Below, one piece after another: positions 17,614 to 25,229 of a stretch of DNA of 39,118 bases; the stretch's first letter is position 1; each line of letters opens with the position of its first letter. This DNA comes from CBDEUK01 sp965250225. GTDB taxonomy: Bacteria > Pseudomonadota > Gammaproteobacteria > Eutrophobiales > Eutrophobiaceae. The DNA lies in contig CBDFNQ010000013.1 of NCBI GenBank assembly GCA_965250225.1, forward strand, positions 1-39,118, in the 5' to 3' direction. A program made the position numbers and the translations under genes. Under the pieces are notes generated by a model. It did not search any database and was not told where the DNA came from. It saw only the letters and a program-made list of their open reading frames with translations.

Positions 17614-17889
17614 ATGACGTTACAGGAAATCATGGCTCTGTCTACAAAAGAAAAAAAGAATTACGAGGAATTCTTTGAATACGAAAAACTTCTTATGGAT
17701 ACCGAAGATGATCTGATCAGAGATCTCGAATATTACAGTAAGCGATTAAAATCTCTTGGTGAAGCAAAGTCTGCTTTTGCAGTTGGTATCTTCACAGTTT
17801 ATAAAGCACACTTAAACAGCATCCAACGTTTGATCGATATTATTGACAATCTGAGAAGCTACGATTTCAACTCAAAGAAAACGTTTTAA
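17614..17889 (+). CDS. Small helical protein of unknown function, sigma-54 promoter
   Basis: 91 aa, not recognised. Rich in Lys, Glu, Leu and Tyr; predicted almost entirely alpha-helical (EKKNYEEFFEYEKLL, EDDLIRDLEYYSKRLKSL, AHLNSIQRLIDIIDNL), with no signal peptide or membrane segment. Clear Shine-Dalgarno GGAG about 9 nt upstream. It is monocistronic: preceded by its own sigma-54-type promoter and followed by a strong hairpin. Its position between two cNMP/rhodanese paralogues is the only context clue. Confidence 0.75.
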   Translation: MTLQEIMALSTKEKKNYEEFFEYEKLLMDTEDDLIRDLEYYSKRLKSLGEAKSAFAVGIFTVYKAHLNSIQRLIDIIDNLRSYDFNSKKTF

Positions 17890-17905
17890 ATGAAACGTAA
17901 ACCTC

Positions 17906-17941
17906 GCTAACGGCTAGCCTTACTGATAGTCAGCCGTTAGC
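17906..17941. terminator. 10-bp stem-loop between convergent genes (possible bidirectional terminator)
   Basis: GCTAACGGCT (17906-17915) pairs perfectly with AGCCGTTAGC (17932-17941) around a 16-nt loop. It sits between the stop of the small plus-strand gene (17889) and the stop of the minus-strand Fae gene (17979). There is no T-tract on either side, so it is not a canonical intrinsic terminator; it may stabilise both 3' ends. Confidence 0.45.
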
Positions 17942-17978
17942 AAAGGATTAACAAAATCACCTTTTCTACCCATATCGA

Positions 17979-18527
17979 CTAGATTTTTCCATCCAGTCCC
18001 ATTTGATAATATTTATGGACGATCTCATCCTGCTGTTCCAATAACCAGTCAATTTCAGGCTCGTTGTTCATCGCCTTTTCAATGGCTTGAGTAGTTGCTT
18101 TACGATGGATATCAAACAAAATTTTGTGATCAAGATCATCTGTCGTTGCAACAATAGGATTTAACCAGACAGAAACAATAATACCAAGGTCATTGGCTTT
18201 TTCTTTCGGAATCACACCACTTCTGACTGCATCGAGCACCCCATTGGCAGTGGCTCCTTGCACTGTACCCATCAAGATATTGGTATAACGTGAATTATTA
18301 ACCGTTACCTTACTGACCATCAAGGTCGCAGGACGAACCATTATATCAGTATTTAATATTGCCAGAACCTTGGAATGACCTTTGTTCTGATCTGCCATTT
18401 GATTGGCAAATGCAGTTCCAAATGGACCATCTAATTCACCAATAACAATTTCTGGTTCTGCCGCTGTTCCCGGTGGTCCACCTGCTACCAATGATTCGCC
18501 GACCCGCATTACAATTCGTTCGCCCAT
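17979..18527 (-). CDS. Formaldehyde-activating enzyme (Fae) homologue, divergent
   Basis: 182 aa. The Fae fold is recognisable by MRVGESLVAGG, the GHSKVLAILNTDIMVRPATLMVSKVTVNN stretch (here positions about 49-78), GVIPKEKANDLGIIVSVWLNP and the C-terminal AIEKAMNNEPEIDWLLEQQ. True Fae condenses formaldehyde with tetrahydromethanopterin. In my recollection the active enzymes have a catalytic His in an AHIDLIIG-type segment. Here the matching segment reads AAEPEIVIGE, so that His appears to be replaced. No other C1 genes are nearby. Shine-Dalgarno AGGAG is well placed. Likely a Fae-like paralogue of different or unknown activity. Confidence 0.82.
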   Translation of the reverse strand: MGERIVMRVGESLVAGGPPGTAAEPEIVIGELDGPFGTAFANQMADQNKGHSKVLAILNTDIMVRPATLMVSKVTVNNSRYTNILMGTVQGATANGVLDAVRSGVIPKEKANDLGIIVSVWLNPIVATTDDLDHKILFDIHRKATTQAIEKAMNNEPEIDWLLEQQDEIVHKYYQMGLDGKI

Positions 18528-18545
18528 GTATCTTCTCCTGATAAA

Positions 18546-18601
18546 GTGATAGTAGAAACACTGACTAAATCAGTGTTTTCGGAGACCTATCACTGCGATA
18601 G
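18546..18601 (-). promoter_or_regulatory. Structured leader of the Fae homologue with two alternative pairings
   Basis: An inner perfect stem AACACTGA/TCAGTGTT (18557-18564 / 18570-18577) is enclosed by an outer perfect stem GTGATAG/CTATCAC (18546-18552 / 18587-18593). The CTATC of the outer stem can instead pair with GATAG at 18597-18601, excluding the outer stem. It lies 19-74 nt upstream of the Fae start codon. It could be a 5'-UTR switch, an operator, or the terminator of the upstream 674-aa gene (no T-tract). Confidence 0.4.
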
Positions 18602-18665
18602 ATTCCGAGGAAAGTTATGAAAGAAGGTCTATTGTAGAATAAATGACGTGGAACTACTGAAAAAA

Positions 18666-20690
18666 TTATTTACCTGTACCCAACTGGGAAGAAACTTCAT
18701 CCATCAATTGTTCCGTGCTATCACCAGAAGGTTTTTTTTCATCTTGATTAGCTGAAGTTTTTTCTGGTTTTATGCTGAGTGATGCTTCATCTTTTTTTTG
18801 CTTTATCCTATGTAATTCCTGTAAATTGTTATCTCTGGGTGCAGTATTTTTTTCTGAAACAACATCAGGTTCGTGTTCAACGGAGCCAAGCTCCAGATTT
18901 TCCAGTTGCTCACTTATCGTAATTTCTTCTTGTACGAGCAATTGTTGATGCTTTTTCTGATATTCAGTAATTATCTGTTTTGCTTTTTGTTTTAACGCGT
19001 TGACTTCCACCTCCATCTGTTTTTTATCGTTTTTAAACTGTTCCAATTCCTCATCGGCATCGCTCATTTTTTCTATAAGTTGTAATTTTTCTTTTTCCAG
19101 TAATTCCCTTGCTTCTGATTCAACCCGAAGTTGGTTCTCAAGCTCAACTCGTTTTGTAATTAGTGTTTTATTCTTTTTTTCGAGTTTCTCTTTCGATGTT
19201 TCAAGTGCGGAAATACGCTCAGAGGTTTCTTGTTCTACCTTTTGTTTAGTCGTATCTGCTTCTACTGCATCATTCCTGGCTTCCTCTTCTAATTTTTTCT
19301 TTGTCTTTTCAGCTTCACTCTTTATTAGCTTAGCACTGTCCAACATACGCTGGGCTGTTGAATATTGCTCTGACAGATTTTCTTTTTCCTGCTTCATCCA
19401 CTGTTCAAAATTCAGTTTCATTTGTTGCAGTTTTTCCGCTGCCTCTGTGTCAGATACAGTTTTTGATTGTGGTTCTGATTTTTGTGGTTCTGATTTTTGT
19501 TCTTTTGACTGTGTTTCAGAAACTGGTTTTATTATTTCGTCTTCTTGAGATGATTCATCTGTTTTGGTCTTCTTAATTTGTTTTTCAGCGTTCTTGAGTT
19601 CTGAAATATCAGGATTAGAAATCAATCCCCCTTCAAGATAAAATACTTTGAAACCTCTTTCCGTCATTAAAAAAGCAGCAGCAGAACTCCTTCCTCCAGT
19701 ATCACAATAAAGAATATATTGCGTGTCTGATGAGAGTTTTTTAATTTGAGCGCGCAATAAGCCCAGTGGAATATTTTGACTTCCAATAATATGTGATTCT
19801 GAATGTTCTGATTCAAAGCGAACATCCAGCCATTTGGCTCCCACTTTAATTAATTCCCTGGCCTTGGCATATTGAACAGTTTGCAATGTTGGCTTTTGAA
19901 TCAGCTGAACGAAGTTCTCTTTACTGAGTTTCATCAAAACACCATCGGTTGCCATAGTAATGGTGGCATTACATGTGGTGTCCATCAATAAAGATTCTTC
20001 TCCAAAACTGTCACCAGCTTTTAATTCAGCTAACTTTATGGGGTTTGAACTCGGGCCAGCCTTGCGACTGACAATACATCGACCTTCCTGAATGACAAAA
20101 TAAGATTGTCCTGTCTGATCCTGCTCGATAACGGTATCACCGGATTTGTATTCATTAGATTCTAGTAAAGCAAACAGCCTCTGAATATTGTCAGAAGGAA
20201 TTTTCATAAATAAATTAGATTGCAACATCCGAGTCATCCAATCGACATTATCCTGTTCATCAATTTCGTTGACCTCCAGTTTGCCTGGGCCTGAAATCGT
20301 GTCTGATAAATCAACCTTGCTGTGACTGGATTGCTTCGATATCACTAATAGCTTATCCAGCACGGTACGGTTTATTTTGAGAATTTGGACAGCGCTCTTT
20401 GCCAGTGCAGAGAATTGTCTCGGTTGCAATTGAGCCATGGGATACAATGCGCGTTCGCACCCACCTTTGATGGTATCGTGAATCTGTCTATCACTGACTA
20501 ACTCAATTTCACCGCTGAGCAAATAAAAAGAAAAATGATCACGGTCACCTTTACGGAACAAATACTTTCCCTTTTTGAGTTCCACTAAATCTGCGTTTGT
20601 GATTAGTCTATTTTGAATTTTCTCAGTTAATTCGGCAATCGGTACCAGCTTTCGAATTAATGCAGTAATTTCTTTATCGTTCTCGGACAT
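18666..20690 (-). CDS. Tandem cNMP-binding + rhodanese + coiled-coil protein (674 aa)
   Basis: Same order as the 956-aa protein: degenerate cNMP-binding beta-roll (about 30-110), second cNMP domain (about 155-262), rhodanese (about 278-358) with active-site loop CDTGGRS (C329), and then a charged coiled coil (about 395-610) instead of the 15-residue repeats. The second cNMP domain's cassette reads FGEESLLMDTTCNAT: the phosphate-binding Arg is replaced by C240, so cyclic-nucleotide binding is doubtful. No membrane segments. Upstream of the Fae homologue on the same strand (138-nt gap). Function unknown. Confidence 0.85.
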   Translation of the reverse strand: MSENDKEITALIRKLVPIAELTEKIQNRLITNADLVELKKGKYLFRKGDRDHFSFYLLSGEIELVSDRQIHDTIKGGCERALYPMAQLQPRQFSALAKSAVQILKINRTVLDKLLVISKQSSHSKVDLSDTISGPGKLEVNEIDEQDNVDWMTRMLQSNLFMKIPSDNIQRLFALLESNEYKSGDTVIEQDQTGQSYFVIQEGRCIVSRKAGPSSNPIKLAELKAGDSFGEESLLMDTTCNATITMATDGVLMKLSKENFVQLIQKPTLQTVQYAKARELIKVGAKWLDVRFESEHSESHIIGSQNIPLGLLRAQIKKLSSDTQYILYCDTGGRSSAAAFLMTERGFKVFYLEGGLISNPDISELKNAEKQIKKTKTDESSQEDEIIKPVSETQSKEQKSEPQKSEPQSKTVSDTEAAEKLQQMKLNFEQWMKQEKENLSEQYSTAQRMLDSAKLIKSEAEKTKKKLEEEARNDAVEADTTKQKVEQETSERISALETSKEKLEKKNKTLITKRVELENQLRVESEARELLEKEKLQLIEKMSDADEELEQFKNDKKQMEVEVNALKQKAKQIITEYQKKHQQLLVQEEITISEQLENLELGSVEHEPDVVSEKNTAPRDNNLQELHRIKQKKDEASLSIKPEKTSANQDEKKPSGDSTEQLMDEVSSQLGTGK

Positions 20691-20824
20691 ATATTTTTAT
20701 CTAGTTAACACCATCATTTCAAGTATGCAATTTTCGCTTCACCCATTGTTGAAATTTTCTTTTTTATAGTGTCTGAATAAATTTCAATGCCATAATGACA
20801 CCTAAACAATAGGAAAAAACCGTG

Positions 20825-21517
20825 ATGATTGAAACAGCAGTCCAGAGACTACTCGAATACAACCATATTCAAATACTATTAGTATCTCTTATCGGCATTT
20901 CAGGTGTATTCTTGATTGTGTGGGCTGGTTCACAATTTCGTAAAAGACATCTTCTCAGAAGCGGTTTTAGCGCTGGATGTGGTGGCATTTTGCTCACAAT
21001 CGCTGCAATTTTTATTACTATAATCAGCAATTTATATACCTATCAACGTCTCACTCATGAGCGAGTTATCGCTGAATTGAATCTAAGCCAGATTGGCCCT
21101 CAACATTTCCTGGCCTCAATCAAGTTTTCAGAAGATTCAGAACATCAGCTGTTTGAGCTAAAGGGCGATGAATGGCAAATAGATGCAAGAATCTTGAAAT
21201 GGAAATATCCCGTTATCTGGCTTGGCCTTGATTCGCATTTTCAATTTGACCGCATCAGTGGGCGATATGCGGATATCGACTCAGAACGCTCACAGGCGCG
21301 AACCGTCTATTCACTCAAAACGGAGCAAACACTCGATGTTTGGCCGGTTATACGCAATTATCAGGATTACATCCCATGGATTGATGCCTTATATGGAAAT
21401 GCAAGTTATCTACCCATGCGAGACCGCGCACAATATGAAATTTCCATCAGCCAAACCGGGCTGATTGCCAGGCCTCTTAATGCAGCGAACGAAAACAACA
21501 TCAGCACCTGGCGTTAG
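20825..21517 (+). CDS. Conserved membrane-anchored protein of unknown function
   Basis: 230 aa from ATG 20825 (a GTG at 20822 is equally in frame). Two transmembrane helices (about 16-37 and 55-75) separated by a short basic loop, then a ~150-residue soluble C-terminal domain with DEWQIDARILKWKYPVIWLGLDSHF and AQYEISISQTGLIARPL. I recall similar proteins as unnamed conserved gammaproteobacterial genes but assign no function. Convergent with, and 8 nt from, the sortase-system kinase. Confidence 0.7.
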   Translation: MIETAVQRLLEYNHIQILLVSLIGISGVFLIVWAGSQFRKRHLLRSGFSAGCGGILLTIAAIFITIISNLYTYQRLTHERVIAELNLSQIGPQHFLASIKFSEDSEHQLFELKGDEWQIDARILKWKYPVIWLGLDSHFQFDRISGRYADIDSERSQARTVYSLKTEQTLDVWPVIRNYQDYIPWIDALYGNASYLPMRDRAQYEISISQTGLIARPLNAANENNISTWR

Positions 21518-21525
21518 TCTATCTG

Positions 21526-23625
21526 TCACGGATATAACGGCAATCGCACCTGAAATGATACACCCTGGCCATTAGCCAGATTCCTGGCCTCTGCGGTTCC
21601 ACTATGGAATTCAGCAATTAATCGAACAATGTACAAACCCAGTCCTAGATGCGGTTCATCTTTTTTTGCACTATCACGTTTTGAAATCATCGATTGAAAC
21701 AATTGCGTTTGCATCTCTTCGGGTAACAATGACCCTTGATTGATCACATCAATATACAGTGACTGTTTGGATCTGACTAACGCGATCTCAATTGGACTAC
21801 CCTCAATATGGAAATCCACTGCGTTAGCAACCAGTTTATCCAACATTTGAACAATCAGATCAGGGGTAATATCGATTGTCTGCTGCTCAAGCTCAGTCTT
21901 TAAATGAAATTCCACCGGTGTAAATACATCACGATAGGCCGCAACACAATGATTCATAAAACCAACTATTTCAATTGATTCGATCTCACTATTTTGCAAC
22001 GACTGTTCAATTCGGGAAACCTCACTGAGCCGAGTGACCAATTGATTCAGTTGTGCTATGCCATCTTTAGCACGTTGCAGATATGCACTAGAGGCTTTTT
22101 GATCGGTTTCAACTTCAAGATTCTCCAGGGAAGACTGGACAACGGCCATAGGTGTCCTGAGTTCATGAGATAATTTTCCGGCCATACCTTCAAGATAATC
22201 ATGGTATTGCTTTAATCGTTGTAATATATTTTTGTAATTCTTCGTCAGTTCACCTAATTCATCGTTAGATTCACGTACAGAGATTTCACCAACTACTCGA
22301 CCGTGTTCGTCTATCGCATTATTGGCTTCCTGACTCAAACGACGCAAACGCAAGGATAGATAACTTGCAAACATTAATAACAATATTGTTACCAGAAAAA
22401 AAACTAATAAAGTTTTATTAAATAAATTTGTCAACGCATCACGTTTTAATAGCTGGATACTATTGGTTGTTTCTTCCACGACAACAAGACCAACAACCTG
22501 ATTCAATTTCTTGATCGGCACCGCCGCTGATAAAATGACTACCTTATCATCAATTGAAGATCGCCAACGTGTGCTCGATGCACCATTTAGAGCAGTTTGA
22601 ATTTCTTCTCCTTCGAGTCTTGATGCATCGGTTAAATCATCATTAAAACGCTCATGCGTTTTTGGTAAAATAATTTCGTATATTATATTCACAGGAGATT
22701 TTTTCAAGCCTGCTTTCAAACTGCCATCGACAGCTACAACCTGACCGAGTGTATCCAGCACCCATATCCTCCTGTTTTTAGTCACACCCAAACTATTAAT
22801 AATGCTATTGAGTTCTTGAGATTGCTGGATCAAACGATTGGGATAATTCTCATCACCGCTGTCAAAGCTTGGTATAGAAACCATTTTCTGATCCATTGTA
22901 TCGATATCGTGCACAACGACTCCAAGCATGTCAGGAACCAGATGCCACGGCACTTCGATTTCTACTGAATAACCGGTGTCCGTACGTTGCCAATAGGCCT
23001 GGATATTTGTGATAAATACTTTTCTCAGGTCTGGCTCACCTAAACCAATGTCTTGTTCATGCAACCAGTATTTATCAAGACGGAATGGAAATAGTCTACC
23101 GGGAGCTTCCGGTGCCAATTCATAACGGATCATTTCAGAGTGATTATTTTTAAAAATCATTGATACATGATCTGAGCTTAGCCCCCTTAATTCTCCAGGA
23201 TCATGAAATATATGATCGTCATCTTTTACATTGAGCAGAATGTACAAGGATTTATCATGACGACCCAATGTCAACCAATAAGAAAATAATATATTACTGT
23301 TATCTTTATAATGATTAGACCATGGAACCAACTCGCTCCATTCATCACCATAACCATCGAGTAACACTGGATATTTCAAATCATGAATGAATAAATATTG
23401 TTCAGAATAAGAAATATCATGGCGCAATAAATCATCTCGAGTACTTAAAAAAGCAGACAAAGAGTGGCCAACATCAAGCAGGGATGATTCCAGCCCTTGC
23501 CTCAAACTTGTTTCCAGTTCAAGCAAGGAGCGATAAGCGGTATAAGGTACTAATAAAAAAGTGATCGACAACAACAATAATTTGCTACGTATCGAGAAAC
23601 GAAAAGGTTTATTTTTTACTGTCAT
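21526..23625 (-). CDS. pdsS: PDS-system sensor histidine kinase
   Basis: 699 aa. N-terminal membrane helix (about 10-30); a periplasmic region of about 360 residues beginning with a carbohydrate-binding CBM9/DOMON-like domain (VLLDGYGDEWSEL, LYILLNVKDDD, about 70-230); second membrane helix (about 395-420); HAMP-like linker; HisKA with SHELRTPMAVV (H near residue 489); HATPase with the N box LVANAVDFH and G box GLGLYIV. Matches the dedicated-sortase histidine kinase described for marine proteobacteria. Stop-to-start gap to the regulator is 6 nt. It probably senses envelope or polysaccharide state to control the sortase operon. Confidence 0.9.
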   Translation of the reverse strand: MTVKNKPFRFSIRSKLLLLSITFLLVPYTAYRSLLELETSLRQGLESSLLDVGHSLSAFLSTRDDLLRHDISYSEQYLFIHDLKYPVLLDGYGDEWSELVPWSNHYKDNSNILFSYWLTLGRHDKSLYILLNVKDDDHIFHDPGELRGLSSDHVSMIFKNNHSEMIRYELAPEAPGRLFPFRLDKYWLHEQDIGLGEPDLRKVFITNIQAYWQRTDTGYSVEIEVPWHLVPDMLGVVVHDIDTMDQKMVSIPSFDSGDENYPNRLIQQSQELNSIINSLGVTKNRRIWVLDTLGQVVAVDGSLKAGLKKSPVNIIYEIILPKTHERFNDDLTDASRLEGEEIQTALNGASSTRWRSSIDDKVVILSAAVPIKKLNQVVGLVVVEETTNSIQLLKRDALTNLFNKTLLVFFLVTILLLMFASYLSLRLRRLSQEANNAIDEHGRVVGEISVRESNDELGELTKNYKNILQRLKQYHDYLEGMAGKLSHELRTPMAVVQSSLENLEVETDQKASSAYLQRAKDGIAQLNQLVTRLSEVSRIEQSLQNSEIESIEIVGFMNHCVAAYRDVFTPVEFHLKTELEQQTIDITPDLIVQMLDKLVANAVDFHIEGSPIEIALVRSKQSLYIDVINQGSLLPEEMQTQLFQSMISKRDSAKKDEPHLGLGLYIVRLIAEFHSGTAEARNLANGQGVSFQVRLPLYP

Positions 23626-23631
23626 TGAGTA

Positions 23632-24321
23632 TTACTTATTCCAGCGATATCCCATACCATAAATGGTTTCAATTGATTCAAAATCGGGGTCGTCTTGTTT
23701 GAATTTTTTTCGTATGCGCTTAACGTGTGATGTAATCGTATCATCATCGACAAAGATCCTGGCATCCTGCATTAACTGATCCCGATTTTTAACATGGCCC
23801 GCTATTTTAGCTAGCGAGTGTACTATCCAGAATTCTGTTAAAGTTAGATCAACTATCTGATTTTTCCATTTCACGATCATGCAGTCCGAATCAATACTCA
23901 ATTCACCTTGTTTGATTTGTTCATTATTTGACGTAACCGCACTCAAGGCCTCAATGCGACGAAACAATGCTGCGACCCTTGCAGTGAGTTGTTCCAGTGT
24001 AATATTTTTTGTTAAATAATCATCCGCGCCTAGGCGCAATCCGGAGATTGTATCCAGATCAGAGTCCCTCGCTGTCAAAAAGATAATCGGAAGACTGGCT
24101 GATCTCGCACGCAATTCGCGGCAGAGTTCAAACCCAGCTTCTACCTCATCTCCAAGACCAATATCGAGTACCACCAAATCCGGCAAGGATTGTTTAAATG
24201 CCTTTAAAGCACTGATGCGATCAACATAACTACTGACCTCATAACCCTGTCTACTCAGTGCGCCGGTGTAATTCTCACGGATGGCTTCTTCATCCTCGAC
24301 CAAAACAATACGCTTAGCCAT
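23632..24321 (-). CDS. pdsR: PDS-system response regulator (OmpR family)
   Basis: 229 aa from ATG 24321 (MAKRIVLVEDEEAIREN), preceded by AGGG; an in-frame ATG at 24339 would add six residues. Receiver domain (1-120) with the acidic pair in VEDEE, phospho-Asp in LVVLDIGLGDE, T in IFLTARD and K in DDYLTKNI. Winged-helix DNA-binding domain (about 135-229) ending ESIETIYGMGYRWNK. Likely controls the divergent pdsO-target-sortase operon; candidate binding sites lie at 24371-24443. Confidence 0.92.
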   Translation of the reverse strand: MAKRIVLVEDEEAIRENYTGALSRQGYEVSSYVDRISALKAFKQSLPDLVVLDIGLGDEVEAGFELCRELRARSASLPIIFLTARDSDLDTISGLRLGADDYLTKNITLEQLTARVAALFRRIEALSAVTSNNEQIKQGELSIDSDCMIVKWKNQIVDLTLTEFWIVHSLAKIAGHVKNRDQLMQDARIFVDDDTITSHVKRIRKKFKQDDPDFESIETIYGMGYRWNK

Positions 24322-24370
24322 AAAACCCTCATATTTCATTTTGAATACTTACTTTAAACCATCTTTATAA

Positions 24371-24443
24371 AATTGTTCGTTAAAAACTGTAATTTCCATT
24401 TTTTCGCCACAATTGCTCGTTAGATTGCCCGAATTGATCCCGT
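24371..24443. promoter_or_regulatory. Four phased AATT-starting elements in the pdsR/pdsO divergent region
   Basis: AATTGTTCGTTA (24371-24382) and AATTGCTCGTTA (24411-24422) agree at 11 of 12 bases and start exactly 40 bp apart. Weaker copies begin at 24391 (AATTTCCATTTT) and 24432 (AATTGATCCCGT). All four starts are therefore 20-21 bp apart, two helical turns. This spacing suits an OmpR-type dimer array, most simply PdsR. The assignment is inference. Confidence 0.5.
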
Positions 24444-24518
24444 CATACGCCACTTCCATTGTCTTTAATAAGCACTGTCACAAATCACTTATTTCAGAAT
24501 TTAATGGAGAACGTAACC

Positions 24519-25226
24519 ATGAAACAACTATTACTCACAGGATTTTTGTTATTCAGTCTGAACAACCCGGTGGCATTTGCTAATGAGGCCGTAAATGATC
24601 CAGACCAGGAAGTCACCACAGGATTCGGTATCGGTATGCTCATTGGTGGTGTTATTGCAGGTCCTCCCGGTGCTGTGATTGGCGCAGCCATAGGTTCAGG
24701 GATCGGATCTGAACAAAGCCAGCTGACACAAATTGATGAACTGAAACACAATCTCAATGAAAAGAAAACTGAACTCAATCATCTTGTTCAAGAGTTTGCA
24801 CAATTAAATTCAAGTCATCAACAACAGCTGAAAAAAGTTCGTTTGGAAAATCAACAACAGGATCTGACTAAACTCAGCGAAGGAATTTCTTTATCCATCT
24901 ATTTTCGTACAGACAATGATTCACTCGAATCCCGGTTCATTGAACCTATTTCTCGTTTGGCAAAACTGATCCAGGATCAGCCTCAGATAAAAATTCATTT
25001 GAGTGCTCACGCCGATAAACGAGGCAACATAAAATACAACCAGATCTTAAGTCGCAAACGTGCGATCGCAGTTTTAAAAGAATTGGTTGATTCCGGCATT
25101 AGTAATAACCGCATCCAGTTTCATGCCTTTGGTGAAACACAAAGTAACACTGCAGAAAACGATCTGGATGCTTATGTTTTTGATCGCCGCGTGGATCTGC
25201 TACTGACCTTACACGATGAGGCTTAA
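24519..25226 (+). CDS. pdsO: PDS-system OmpA family protein
   Basis: 235 aa from ATG 24519, chosen because GGAG lies 10 nt upstream and it gives a clean signal peptide (MKQLLLTGFLLFSLNNPVAFA, cut near 21). Then a glycine-zipper segment (GMLIGGVIAGPPGAVIG, about 40-60), a short coiled coil (about 70-115) and a C-terminal OmpA-like peptidoglycan-binding domain (about 125-235; LSAHADKRGNIKYN, LSRKRAIAVLKEL). Outer-membrane or periplasmic partner of the dedicated sortase. First gene of the plus-strand operon; 3 nt before the sortase target. Confidence 0.9.
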   Translation: MKQLLLTGFLLFSLNNPVAFANEAVNDPDQEVTTGFGIGMLIGGVIAGPPGAVIGAAIGSGIGSEQSQLTQIDELKHNLNEKKTELNHLVQEFAQLNSSHQQQLKKVRLENQQQDLTKLSEGISLSIYFRTDNDSLESRFIEPISRLAKLIQDQPQIKIHLSAHADKRGNIKYNQILSRKRAIAVLKELVDSGISNNRIQFHAFGETQSNTAENDLDAYVFDRRVDLLLTLHDEA

Positions 25227-25229
25227 GAA

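Noticed and set aside
19000..19548. Plus-strand Ser/Phe-rich 182-codon ORF opposite the 674-aa gene
   Set aside because: Antisense of the charged coiled coil; no start context or conserved motif.
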